DNA from: an uncultured Paraprevotella sp.
Lineage (GTDB): Bacteria; Bacteroidota; Bacteroidia; Bacteroidales; Bacteroidaceae
Assembly (NCBI GenBank): GCA_900546665.1
Contig: URDY01000004.1
Span: 98,352 to 162,351, forward strand
Reading direction: 5' to 3'
DNA: 64,000 nucleotides
Of this stretch, positions 57,401-64,000 are shown piece by piece (the first letter of the stretch is position 1; every line of letters starts with the position of its first letter). A program made the translations under genes and the position numbers. The notes under the pieces were generated by a model. The model saw only the letters and a list, made by a program, of their open reading frames with translations, had not been told where the DNA came from and made no database searches.

Positions 57401-57613
57401 AACTCCAAGAACGCTTTTCAATTTCGAATATTTTCTATCATCGACTCTAACCCCCACAAAGTTCGCAGGAAGGCTGTCATTACGAAATTTCTCATACTTG
57501 GTGTTGACGACATCACGAAGCATGCAGAGCAGCGAGTCCTCATCTGCTCTTGTCATTGCATTGCATGGAAACGCATGCAGGATGGCCAGCAAGCCTATAA
57601 ACAAAACTCTCAT
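54443..57613 (-). CDS. Exported single-chain TldD-like metalloprotease (active half plus degenerate half)
   Basis: A 1056-residue protein built from two TldD/PmbA-like halves. The Met at 57613 begins a signal peptide (MRVLFIGLLAILHAFPCNA), so the protein should be periplasmic, unlike ordinary cytosolic TldD/TldE. In the first half, AYEGPVLL precedes the zinc motif HEMVGH (His302, Glu303, His307). TSRTPCYAGSVSNGHGRGE and Cys520 (YTGFCKARSG) supply the remaining family landmarks. In the second half the matching TYDGPVLV (about 820) is followed by YHILNYHDDDLLD, with no HExxxH, as in the inactive TldE partner. TldD/TldE remove leaders from ribosomal peptides such as microcin B17. This gene is on the same strand as the peptide-precursor cluster. 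Confidence 0.85.
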   Translation of the reverse strand: MRVLFIGLLAILHAFPCNAMTRADEDSLLCMLRDVVNTKYEKFRNDSLPANFVGVRVDDRKYSKLKSVLGVSDNKEDTHERIYGINIKIGSSRSLNYQYRFVPPFEGVEFTNVDDKLQASVSEELEKRFSWLKEGRKGFGKDTLGHVVSLNEVSYYSGPLPGKYYEEPLANDGFDADKWQALLNEVTNKFRTENHLLDISASLERQIVRKYLVTSDGGEIVTNEQRYALYLTIKILRSNGEPKTLNKRYDVKLLSELPSKEVMMNDVKDLFRILNGLYDAPDFEAYEGPVLLGSIATGIFMHEMVGHRLESGYRDGIFKSYGVRVFPDFVQITDDPTAVDYKGVSLIGHYKYDDEGIPAQAVTCIKDGVFKSMLTSRTPCYAGSVSNGHGRGEINSEPVARQANFFVSTSKPVDDSQLREMFVEELKRQNLEYGIYIPELESGQEGWTDVKRSSFMLPLNFSVPDSLVDFSVDFEYAYKVYADGRPDELVNGARVYSIREAMYNAITAMGAVCEVYTGFCKARSGSIPVSLIAPKSLFKCVKLSVLNDEKAQETKRLVLPAIKNIKYEKERDVIVNALKDEMKTETDAMQGVCFSYFILNTSACSGYEYSDGQCVKSYSNKDGGGEVHMFFGDRFSLSKTDALWGHRFRLPETYDYSILRHLVRDCAVSAYNYKRKRELKSSVPGVQIVRELPVTEYTPDYHATLLSADELQKIACVLSKEMAKCEEFAHSSVGVSQNQYDDYSVSSEGQVVHKKQVYQTVFGKVDVTDQSGQPMQKSFYMTVLEGDYKSIVKQFRKKMKEFVERQRKTLPPVEVVTPVTYDGPVLVDGVSVKYHILNYHDDDLLDKPFPTKPLAEIGDTIVYPVIRAEQLSGVSSYKGQKLWGYEEVDLDGVKPENVLLVDNGILKNRLSGRMNTCNTPHSTGNQRFSGSSSTVYTGVLRVTSSVPKSLRKIKSEFIRRARKAGHQYAYILRTYNDDGYQNPYHNFCEILFRVNTETLEEQQLHCKYKFTPQLSSVIATSKEEIVTQYRNHIPCSFIHPQAVLYDNCKLSIYEDK

Positions 57614-57950
57614 GTGTAAAATGATATCAGATGAAATATTGTAACAGGTATTTTTACTCATAATTCCTTGCATTTTATCATTTATAGATTCATACCCCAT
57701 TTCTTTACACTCTTGTCATTATGGACATATAACATAATGCCTTTTGTCCATGACTGGCTTATGCATATATTAAGCAGAATATAACAAAACAGAACAACTC
57801 TCATTTGCTTAATATTTTACCACAACTACCCGCAAATTAATAAAAAATTATTCATATATTAGTATGTACAACCTCCCAAAATGCGAATAATTATTAGAAA
57901 TTGTCTGTATTACTTTTCGACTTCTGGAGTATGCATATAATATCCATTTC

Positions 57951-58167
57951 TCAATGAATTGCACCACCATATTGATATGCTGTACATGAAGATGATTTTA
58001 CATTTACTGTTACTTCATTAAAGAAACATGACGCCCCATCTTCCTCACTATACCGTGTACCCAATTCATTTTACATTTAAATATTCAAGGTCCGGGTTAT
58101 TTGCACCATACTTTTCTATCCTTGTAATAGGATATTTATAAACATCTTCATTATAACAATTTAAACC
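57951..58167 (-). pseudogene. Possible frameshifted small gene between the TldD-like and receptor genes
   Basis: In the 537-base gap 57614-58150, minus-strand codons read protein-like in two adjacent frames. The first frame (58167-58066) includes EDVYKYPITRIEKYGANN. The second (58070-57951) includes GASCFFNEVTVNVKSSSC and ends AYQYGGAIH at a stop. They would join by a one-base shift in TAAAATG. Neither has an ATG. This may be a decayed gene or a sequencing error. The rest of the gap shows nothing further. Confidence 0.35.
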
Positions 58168-60889
58168 TTATAGTACCAATGATATTCATAGGTCTGAGTT
58201 GTGAGGTCTGGGTATAGATGTCCAGCCCACTGTAGCTCACACGCGTATACTGCTTTTGGTTGAAAAGGTTGTTGGCCTGCAGTTCCAAATCAACGCGTTT
58301 CAGTTTGTACTTGACAGACAAATCACCAAACCAGGCATGGCGATTTTTGACCGTCAGGTTGTTGTAATTATCTTCGGCAGAAGCGGTTAGCGTGATTTGC
58401 CGGGTGACATAGACATTGAGTGAAAGGCGTTGGGTGGCGGTGCGGACCATGCGGGAGGGATAGATCTGCCGGTTGTCTGTGCGGCTCTTGTTCCAGCCAT
58501 ATCCACTGCTGAGCACAATATTAAACCATGGCAGAGGAGTGATGGTACCTCCAAGGCCAACGCCCACCGTATGCGAGCGGTAAGGGAAGACAGTACCACC
58601 TATGAGTTCCTCGCCCATAGAGCCGCTGTAATTGCAGAACATCCGTACACAGGCCATCCAGCGGTCAAAGCCCTTGCTACCATCAAACCCCACGCCGTAG
58701 TCGTCTGAAGTGGTGGAGCGGTCTACCGCTTGTATCACGCTCGTTGCACCACGGTAGTCGTAGCCATAGGTCTGGTTGTCACGCCTATGACTGTAACGGG
58801 CATTGATATTAAAGAACAAGGCATTGAGGGCGTTCTCGTAGGATATCCTCATACTGGCATCTATACGGTCGGTCTGGGAAAGCTGTTCCACATACGAGCG
58901 TTGGAAAGAGCGGTAGTTATTCATAATGTAACCGGAGTAAATGCCATTAGGGTCGCCCACCGTACGGGAGTAGCCGGTGCTGATATTTCCGCTCCAGTCC
59001 ATTCTGCTGTAGGAAGCGGAGAAGGTCGGCGTAACCAGCAAGTGGATGTAGCCGTGACGGTCGTTGCGGATACGGTCGTCAAGTGTCTGGACGTAAAGAT
59101 TCAGAGGACAGCCCAGTGACAGCTGCCAGCCTGCACGTTCAAACTTGTAATGCTGCCCGAATGCGATTTCATAAGTGTTGTACCACAGGTCGTTTTGCGA
59201 AGAATAGTCACCCGTGTCAAATCCGCCGAGGTCTGTCTCGATACCATGAAGACTGACGTGGCCTATTACGCCATAGTTTAGTGTGAAGGCGCCGAAACGG
59301 AAAGCGAAGTCCGTATGAAAGTCACCTACGATATTGTGCGAAACCACATCCTGTCTATAGGCAGCCGAGGTTTCCCGCTCCACGGAGTCGACAACGACAT
59401 CCAGCGTGTTGGGCCGTTGGGCATAGCCTGCCGAGAAATGTAGGTTCAGCGTACGATTGCCGATATTACGAAGCGTATTGAATGTATTGCTCACGGACAG
59501 CTGCGGGCGGTCGAAGTGTTGCCGGATTCGCTCGTCGCCGTAGTCCGACGGACTTGTCCCCGTACTGCTGGAGGAGAGCTGCCCCTCCACGAGATCAGAG
59601 TTCCAACCGGCATCGAACTTTAGCACGTTGGCTGAAAAACCGTCCGCCGCATTCCGGCAGTAACGGGATTGCATACTGAGATTGTGTACACGGGTCTCAC
59701 TGCCCAGATGCTCTTCTATCAGCAGACGTTCCCCTCCGTTCACAAAACGGTCGCTTACGCTACTGCCCTCCAGGCGGATACGATCGTTGTAATAGGCGAT
59801 GTTCAATCCCAATTCTGTATCCTTGTCCGGTTTCTCCAGATGATTGATGGATACGATATGGGAATGGTTGTCGAATGTCCGTTTCTGCGGCAGGCCGGAT
59901 CCACTTGGCAGAATCGCATTCGTGGGACAGAATGGATAGAGGGAAACGGAGTTGATGCTGCTGTAATGTGAAGATAATTCCCGCGACACGTCATCGCCGC
60001 TGTTGTTGCCTTTGTACAAGGTCATATTCTGTCGCCGCCCACTGAAATACATTCCCACAAGCTCACCAGCCCAAAGAGGGTTACGGCCGATGGAGGCTCC
60101 CCTTATGGATAGCGGACGGGAGGCCAGTCCCCATCCTCCGGATTGCTGGCCGCCAATTCCTCCCATGGCGTTGACGGCCACGGTCCCCTTGGCCGAGTTC
60201 TTGAGTTTCAAATTGATGGCTACGTCATCTGTTTGCCCCTTACCCTGCAACATCTTCACTGGCTGGTGGTTACGAAGGACCTGCACCGTGGCTACGTCAC
60301 CGGCATTGATGTTATTCGTGGCCAGTCCGTAGCGTCCTTGCAGCAGGTCCATGTCTTCCACGTAGAATTTGATAATAGCCTTTCCGTTGAAACGTATCTT
60401 GCCATCATCGGAGACTTCTATGCCTGGCATGCGCTTTAGCACATCACCTATCACCCTGTCGCCCTGCTGTTTATAAGCTCCTACGGTATAGTTGAGCGTG
60501 TCGCCGGCCTGACGGATCTTTTCGGCTTTCACTGTAACCTCTTTCAGCTTCAGGTCACGTTCTTTCACCCGGAAGTCAAAGTGTTGTGAGCGGTTGGCCA
60601 GAACAGCCACATACCTGTCGATGGACAGGCCGGATGCTGTAACCACCACAGAATCTCCTTTGGCCGTGAACGACAAGCGATAGTGTCCGTCCTTGTCCGT
60701 GTCTGCAAATCCCAGGATGCTTTCAGCACCTTTCTGGGATACGGCCACATAGGCAACAGCCGCCCTGCCCCCGGCATCAAGCACCCTGCCTTCTATCACG
60801 GTCTGTGCCAGTGCTGCCGTTGGTGCTCCTGTCAGGACAACCCATGTAATATGTATAAAGGCTCTCATGTTTCCTCCTATTCTTTTCAT
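58151..60889 (-). CDS. Outer-membrane receptor with carboxypeptidase-like plug (TonB-dependent type)
   Basis: A 912-residue exported beta-barrel protein. A signal peptide ends near residue 29 (AALAQ), starting from Met1 or Met8 (60868). Residues 30-110 form a CarboxypepD_reg-like domain (VIEGRVLDAGGRAAV). A plug-like region follows (GDTLNYTVGAYKQQGDRVIGDVLKRMPGIEVSDDG), then a large barrel ending with an aromatic/hydrophobic strand (IIGTIRFKLL). This architecture belongs to the OMP_b-brl_3 receptor group that accompanies GLPGLI proteins. No SusD partner is present. It lies after GLPGLI copy 1 (167-base gap), so it is probably co-expressed with the peptide cluster and may export or import a peptide. 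Confidence 0.85.
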   Translation of the reverse strand: MKRIGGNMRAFIHITWVVLTGAPTAALAQTVIEGRVLDAGGRAAVAYVAVSQKGAESILGFADTDKDGHYRLSFTAKGDSVVVTASGLSIDRYVAVLANRSQHFDFRVKERDLKLKEVTVKAEKIRQAGDTLNYTVGAYKQQGDRVIGDVLKRMPGIEVSDDGKIRFNGKAIIKFYVEDMDLLQGRYGLATNNINAGDVATVQVLRNHQPVKMLQGKGQTDDVAINLKLKNSAKGTVAVNAMGGIGGQQSGGWGLASRPLSIRGASIGRNPLWAGELVGMYFSGRRQNMTLYKGNNSGDDVSRELSSHYSSINSVSLYPFCPTNAILPSGSGLPQKRTFDNHSHIVSINHLEKPDKDTELGLNIAYYNDRIRLEGSSVSDRFVNGGERLLIEEHLGSETRVHNLSMQSRYCRNAADGFSANVLKFDAGWNSDLVEGQLSSSSTGTSPSDYGDERIRQHFDRPQLSVSNTFNTLRNIGNRTLNLHFSAGYAQRPNTLDVVVDSVERETSAAYRQDVVSHNIVGDFHTDFAFRFGAFTLNYGVIGHVSLHGIETDLGGFDTGDYSSQNDLWYNTYEIAFGQHYKFERAGWQLSLGCPLNLYVQTLDDRIRNDRHGYIHLLVTPTFSASYSRMDWSGNISTGYSRTVGDPNGIYSGYIMNNYRSFQRSYVEQLSQTDRIDASMRISYENALNALFFNINARYSHRRDNQTYGYDYRGATSVIQAVDRSTTSDDYGVGFDGSKGFDRWMACVRMFCNYSGSMGEELIGGTVFPYRSHTVGVGLGGTITPLPWFNIVLSSGYGWNKSRTDNRQIYPSRMVRTATQRLSLNVYVTRQITLTASAEDNYNNLTVKNRHAWFGDLSVKYKLKRVDLELQANNLFNQKQYTRVSYSGLDIYTQTSQLRPMNIIGTIRFKLL

Positions 60890-60976
60890 ATGTCTGCTTT
60901 TCTATTGTCTCACGGACCGTCAGTAATGCCTTTCCTTGTCTGTATAGACATTCCCATGACTATGCTACCAGATGCC

Positions 60977-61908
60977 AAGTGCTTTGCTTGCTGTCATGGC
61001 TTGCGTCTGCTACAGGTTTCCTATTAAGGGAAGCTGTAGGACATATACGGAAAGCTTCATTCTTTCTCTAACTGTTCGAAGGGCGCATCATTAGCTTTAT
61101 TGGACGGGTTTATTGTTCTCCAGAAATTAACCTGAAGGGCATATTGCAGTTTCCTGACTTTAGAACGGGATGATACGGGATACTGGAAGTCATAGAGCAT
61201 TATCGAGGCGTCTGATTTCTTGATGCTTACGGCCTCGAAAGTGTAGAAGTGATCCGTGTCATAGACTTTCAGGATGAGTCCCGGCAAGCCATTGAAACGC
61301 CAGGGTCCCAGCTTTACAGGTATATCCGTTGTGAACCATGCCTCAAAATCCCGCCCACGCCAGTGGCAGGTTGCTCTCTGGCATCTGTATCCCAAAATGG
61401 TCTGCACCTCCGGATGCAGGGACCATTCCTGAGCACGACAGTCTTCTGTGAACTGAGCGTTATAACTTTCCATCCACATTGGCATGGTGACATATTCTGT
61501 TACCTTTCCGTTTTTAAAGAAAAGGTCGGTATATTGGATGTCATTCCAGAATGAATCATTTTTGCCTCCCGTTGAGCTCCTAAGAACAGCATCTCTAGTC
61601 TTGACTGTCGTACTCACCCGTTTGGAAAGGAACAGACTGGAATATTTTGAGCAATCCTGACCCACTTCAAGTCGTTGCAGATCAATATAGGTCCATTCCT
61701 TCCCAATAGTGTCTGCATTCATTGCGTAGTCTATATGCATAATGCTTTTGCCGACTTGTTTTGTTTTCAAGCCTAAACGTGACTTTGCACTATAGATGGC
61801 CCCACCTTGATTCTGCTGAGCCATTAATGACAGGCCTGAAAGAACTGATATCATCAATAAAAATATCCGCATAAGCATGAATTACAGAGATTTTAATTTC
61901 ATATTTAA
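60977..61908 (-). repeat. Tandem duplication, copy 1 (spacer plus GLPGLI gene)
   Basis: This stretch is repeated at 62328-63262. It covers the downstream spacer, the whole GLPGLI gene and about 30 bases upstream. The gene's 3' part is identical by eye to the other copy, while differences cluster in the 5' part. Confidence 0.85.
61057..61878 (-). CDS. GLPGLI family protein, copy 1
   Basis: A 273-residue exported protein with a signal peptide (cleavage near residue 20, LMAQ) and the family-defining NGLPGLILKVYD near residue 205. Four cysteines are conserved between the two copies (Cys75, and three around DCRAQEW and YRCQRATCHW). Function of the family is unknown. It typically travels with TonB-type receptors and small peptide precursors in Bacteroidetes, as here. 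It differs from copy 2 at about 17 positions, nearly all in the first 140 residues. The start may be at Met3. Confidence 0.88.
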   Translation of the reverse strand: MLMRIFLLMISVLSGLSLMAQQNQGGAIYSAKSRLGLKTKQVGKSIMHIDYAMNADTIGKEWTYIDLQRLEVGQDCSKYSSLFLSKRVSTTVKTRDAVLRSSTGGKNDSFWNDIQYTDLFFKNGKVTEYVTMPMWMESYNAQFTEDCRAQEWSLHPEVQTILGYRCQRATCHWRGRDFEAWFTTDIPVKLGPWRFNGLPGLILKVYDTDHFYTFEAVSIKKSDASIMLYDFQYPVSSRSKVRKLQYALQVNFWRTINPSNKANDAPFEQLEKE

Positions 61909-61909
61909 T

Positions 61910-61937
61910 GTTGTGTTCAGGAAAACCTGAACACAAC
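61910..61937 (-). terminator. 12-bp hairpin between the peptide precursor and GLPGLI copy 1
   Basis: A perfect 12-bp stem (61910-61921 with 61926-61937) with a four-base loop lies 24 bases after the precursor stop on the minus strand. ATTAAAT follows, not a full T tract. It could stop part of the transcription or protect the precursor mRNA. Confidence 0.65.
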
Positions 61938-61960
61938 AAACAAACCCATAATGCTAACCG

Positions 61961-62218
61961 TCAAGCGTGAATCTTACCCGTGTAATCAGGGTGCGCCGTG
62001 TCCGCATCAAAATACTGGTTACATCCATGTATTGATTCGCCACCATCACTTCCCCAATTATAATTGGCAGACTTATTGTCATCTAATGATGATCCACCTT
62101 GGTTAGCCCAATAACATGAACATGAACACGTTCGTGTTCCACCCATAATGGCATTCATCTCTTTCTGTCGAAGACCTTCCGCAGAAAGTGCATTCAGTTT
62201 GAAACGTTTGATTTTCAT
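61961..62218 (-). CDS. GG-type ribosomal peptide (RiPP-like) precursor
   Basis: An 85-residue peptide. The leader MKIKRFKLNALSAEGLRQ continues KEMNAIMGG, matching the Bacteroidetes natural-product precursor family (TIGR04149-like), with cleavage expected after Gly27. The core of 58 residues starts TRTCSCSCYWANQGG (Cys31, Cys33, Cys35), is rich in Gly, Ser, Asn and Asp, carries a fourth Cys at 66, and ends TGKIHA. It lacks a signal peptide, so export would need an ABC peptidase transporter or similar, none of which is visible. It sits between the two GLPGLI copies, all on the same strand. Confidence 0.82.
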   Translation of the reverse strand: MKIKRFKLNALSAEGLRQKEMNAIMGGTRTCSCSCYWANQGGSSLDDNKSANYNWGSDGGESIHGCNQYFDADTAHPDYTGKIHA

Positions 62219-62248
62219 AAAACTTTAAATTTAAAATGTTAACAGATT

Positions 62249-62327
62249 GTCGCTTACGATACTGCCCTCCCGGCGAATACAGTCGTTGTAATAGGCGATG
62301 TTCAATCCCTATTCTGTATTCTTGTCC
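62249..62327 (-). pseudogene. 79-bp remnant of a second receptor gene
   Basis: The bases match 59750-59828, inside the receptor gene, over the same length with about seven mismatches. They then jump directly to sequence matching 60977 onward, the spacer upstream of the receptor. A deletion of about 1.15 kb inside a duplicated receptor explains this. The fragment lies exactly where a receptor belonging to GLPGLI copy 2 would be. Confidence 0.8.
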
Positions 62328-63262
62328 AAAGTGCTTTGCTTGCTGTCATGGCTTGTGTCTGCTACAGGTTGCCTATTAAGGGAAGCTGTAGGACATATAC
62401 GGAAAGCTTCATTCTTTCTCTAACTGTTCGAAGGGCGCATCATTAGCTTTATTGGACGGGTTTATTGTTCTCCAGAAATTAACCTGAAGGGCATATTGCA
62501 GTTTCCTGACTTTAGAACGGGATGATACGGGATACTGGAAGTCATAGAGCATTATCGAGGCGTCTGATTTCTTGATGCTTACGGCCTCGAAAGTGTAGAA
62601 GTGATCCGTGTCATAGACTTTCAGGATGAGTCCCGGCAAGCCATTGAAACGCCAGGGTCCCAGCTTTACAGGTATATCCGTTGTGAACCATGCCTCAAAA
62701 TCCCGCCCACGCCAGTGGCAGGTTGCTCTCTGGCATCTGTATCCCAAAATGGTCTGCACCTCCGGATGCAGGGACCATTCCTGAGCACGACAGTCTTCTG
62801 TGAACTGGGCGTTATAACGTCGCCTCCACTGGGGCATGGTGGCATATTCTGTTACCTTTCCGTTTTTAAAGAAAAGGTCGGTATATTGGATGTCATTCCA
62901 GTATGAATCGTTCTTGCCCCCCGTTGAGCTGCGGATAATGGCGTCTCTTGTCTTGACTGTCGTACTCACCCGTTTGGAAAGGAACAGGCTGGAATATTTT
63001 GAGCAATCCTGACCCACTTCAAGTCGTTGCAGGTCGATATAGGTCCATTCCTTACCAATGGTGTCTGCATTCATTGCGTAGTCTATATGCATAATGCTTT
63101 TGCCGACTTGTTCTGTTTTCAAGTCTAAACGCGATGCCGGATCATAGATGGCCCCGCCTTGATTCTGCTGGGCCATTGATGACAGGCCTGAAAGGACTGA
63201 TATCGTCAATAAAAATATCCGTATATGCATAATTTTTAGAAATTTTATTTCATATTTAATGT
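62328..63262 (-). repeat. Tandem duplication, copy 2 (spacer plus GLPGLI gene)
   Basis: The counterpart of 60977-61908, offset by about 1352 bases. Similarity ends upstream within the leader (near TTTAATGTTATATTCAG), after which the two copies diverge. Confidence 0.85.
62409..63230 (-). CDS. GLPGLI family protein, copy 2
   Basis: A 273-residue exported protein almost identical to copy 1 (signal peptide to SSMAQ; NGLPGLILKVYD near residue 205). Differences cluster early: SAKSRLGLKTK in copy 1 is DPASRLDLKTE here, and MPMWMESYN is MPQWRRRYN. The remaining C-terminal half is the same. On the minus strand it is the first intact gene of the cluster, before the receptor remnant and the peptide precursor. 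Confidence 0.88.
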   Translation of the reverse strand: MHIRIFLLTISVLSGLSSMAQQNQGGAIYDPASRLDLKTEQVGKSIMHIDYAMNADTIGKEWTYIDLQRLEVGQDCSKYSSLFLSKRVSTTVKTRDAIIRSSTGGKNDSYWNDIQYTDLFFKNGKVTEYATMPQWRRRYNAQFTEDCRAQEWSLHPEVQTILGYRCQRATCHWRGRDFEAWFTTDIPVKLGPWRFNGLPGLILKVYDTDHFYTFEAVSIKKSDASIMLYDFQYPVSSRSKVRKLQYALQVNFWRTINPSNKANDAPFEQLEKE

Positions 63263-63714
63263 TATATTCAGAAATTCTCCCGTTACCATGTGATTAAACG
63301 TAAGACAATAGATGTTCTTTGGCTACGCCCACGCACGGCAACACGCCAGATTCGTTATGATATAGATAATTAACGGTTTCATCATCTCTTCTAACTAAAA
63401 ATCATTACTTTTAGAAAAAAAAGTCATTTGTAAAGCCACTATGTTCCGGCAAGCATAATATATCCATAACATGGAATGCATATTCTGTCGGAGATTTATT
63501 GTTTTTCATATCGCAATCATTTTATACACTTCTAAAAACATAGAATTCAAACTAAATAATTAGTAGTTATTATATCTTCATACTATTTAACTATTACAGT
63601 ATCTTATAATATTTACACGGAAAGATGATCACAAATATTCAGCTTCAAACTGTAGGACAGATGTAGAAGATGTTGTTTTGATCTTGCTTGAACACCACCT
63701 CTTAATAAAGGTGA

Positions 63715-63849
63715 CTACTTATAAATCCGTGTTCTCCAGTTACCTGAATTCGTTTGTTCATAGTATTCAATATATAAGTAAGGGACAATATCGAATTGAC
63801 CGAAATTTTCTTTAATATCATCTAGCTTCACAAATATAAATACTATTAT
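63715..63849 (-). pseudogene. C-terminal fragment of an unidentified gene
   Basis: A minus-strand frame with protein-like content (KLDDIKENFGQFDIVPYL and then YIEYYEQTNSGNWRTRIYK) ends at a TAG at 63717-63715. It has no ATG, only a GTG at 63831, and runs upstream into the A-rich window end, where a stop closes it. It is probably the tail of a larger gene that is broken or poorly sequenced. The stretch 63263-63714 between it and GLPGLI copy 2 holds nothing that I can identify. Confidence 0.4.
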
Positions 63850-64000
63850 TTATATATACAAATAAAAAAGATAACAAAAAAATTAGCAAAAAAAGCAAAA
63901 AGAAGAAAAATTAGTACAAATTGCCAAATTCTACAAAAAAAAAGAATAAAAAACGGAAAAAAATAAATAAAAAAAAAAAATAAAGAACAAAGGAAAAAAC
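63842..64000. other. Extremely A-rich terminal stretch
   Basis: About four of every five bases are A, with long homopolymers, unlike any other part of the window. It may be a real AT-rich intergenic region or low-quality sequence at a contig edge. Confidence 0.6.

Overview
The window looks like chromosomal DNA of a member of the Bacteroidales (Bacteroides or a close relative). Signs of this are the many promoters with a TAnnTTTG -7 box, the general lack of strong Shine-Dalgarno sites, the alanine/lysine-rich tail on ribosomal protein S16, and families typical of the phylum: GLPGLI proteins, DUF2807 head-GIN lipoproteins, 6-bladed propeller lipoproteins, TonB-linked receptors with a carboxypeptidase-like plug, and GG-type peptide precursors. 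I cannot name the species.

From 1 to about 45 kb the content is mostly core. In order: a phosphohexomutase; a C69 peptidase coupled to an M23 peptidase; nadC; a lipoprotein-rsmG-MBL hydrolase run; an MscS channel and galE; the complete Rnf operon (rseC-like, rnfB-C-D-G-E-A); rpsP; an ECF sigma factor operon with an anti-sigma-like protein; a TPP-riboswitch thiamine operon (thiE-thiC-thi4); a TenI-like gene with prs; a thioredoxin-fold lipoprotein; sbcD-sbcC; tilS; two identical tandem tRNA-Cys genes; lutABC with a glycerate kinase; a GH43 enzyme; a propeller lipoprotein; and a NUDIX plus ADP-ribosylhydrolase-phosphatase pair. A large secreted metallopeptidase with a T9SS-like tail follows (45.6-48.9 kb).

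The accessory part starts after 48.9 kb. A 1-kb non-coding stretch holds three palindromes spaced exactly 21 bp apart and a cluster of GTGAAGG words. It leads into an AT-rich three-gene cassette: a PD-(D/E)XK-like sce7726 protein, an sce7725 protein, and a zinc-ribbon/RES-domain protein. This is my best candidate for an uncharacterised defence or toxin system. A secreted double retropepsin-like protease follows.

The last 10 kb, all on the minus strand, carry a second candidate system. It comprises a GG-type ribosomal peptide precursor with a CxCxC core, two nearly identical GLPGLI proteins from a tandem duplication, a TonB-type outer-membrane receptor (plus a 79-bp remnant of a second copy), and a secreted single-chain protein made of an active-looking TldD half and a degenerate TldD-like half. 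No radical SAM enzyme or exporter is visible before the window ends. The final 160 bases are almost pure A and interrupt what looks like another gene.
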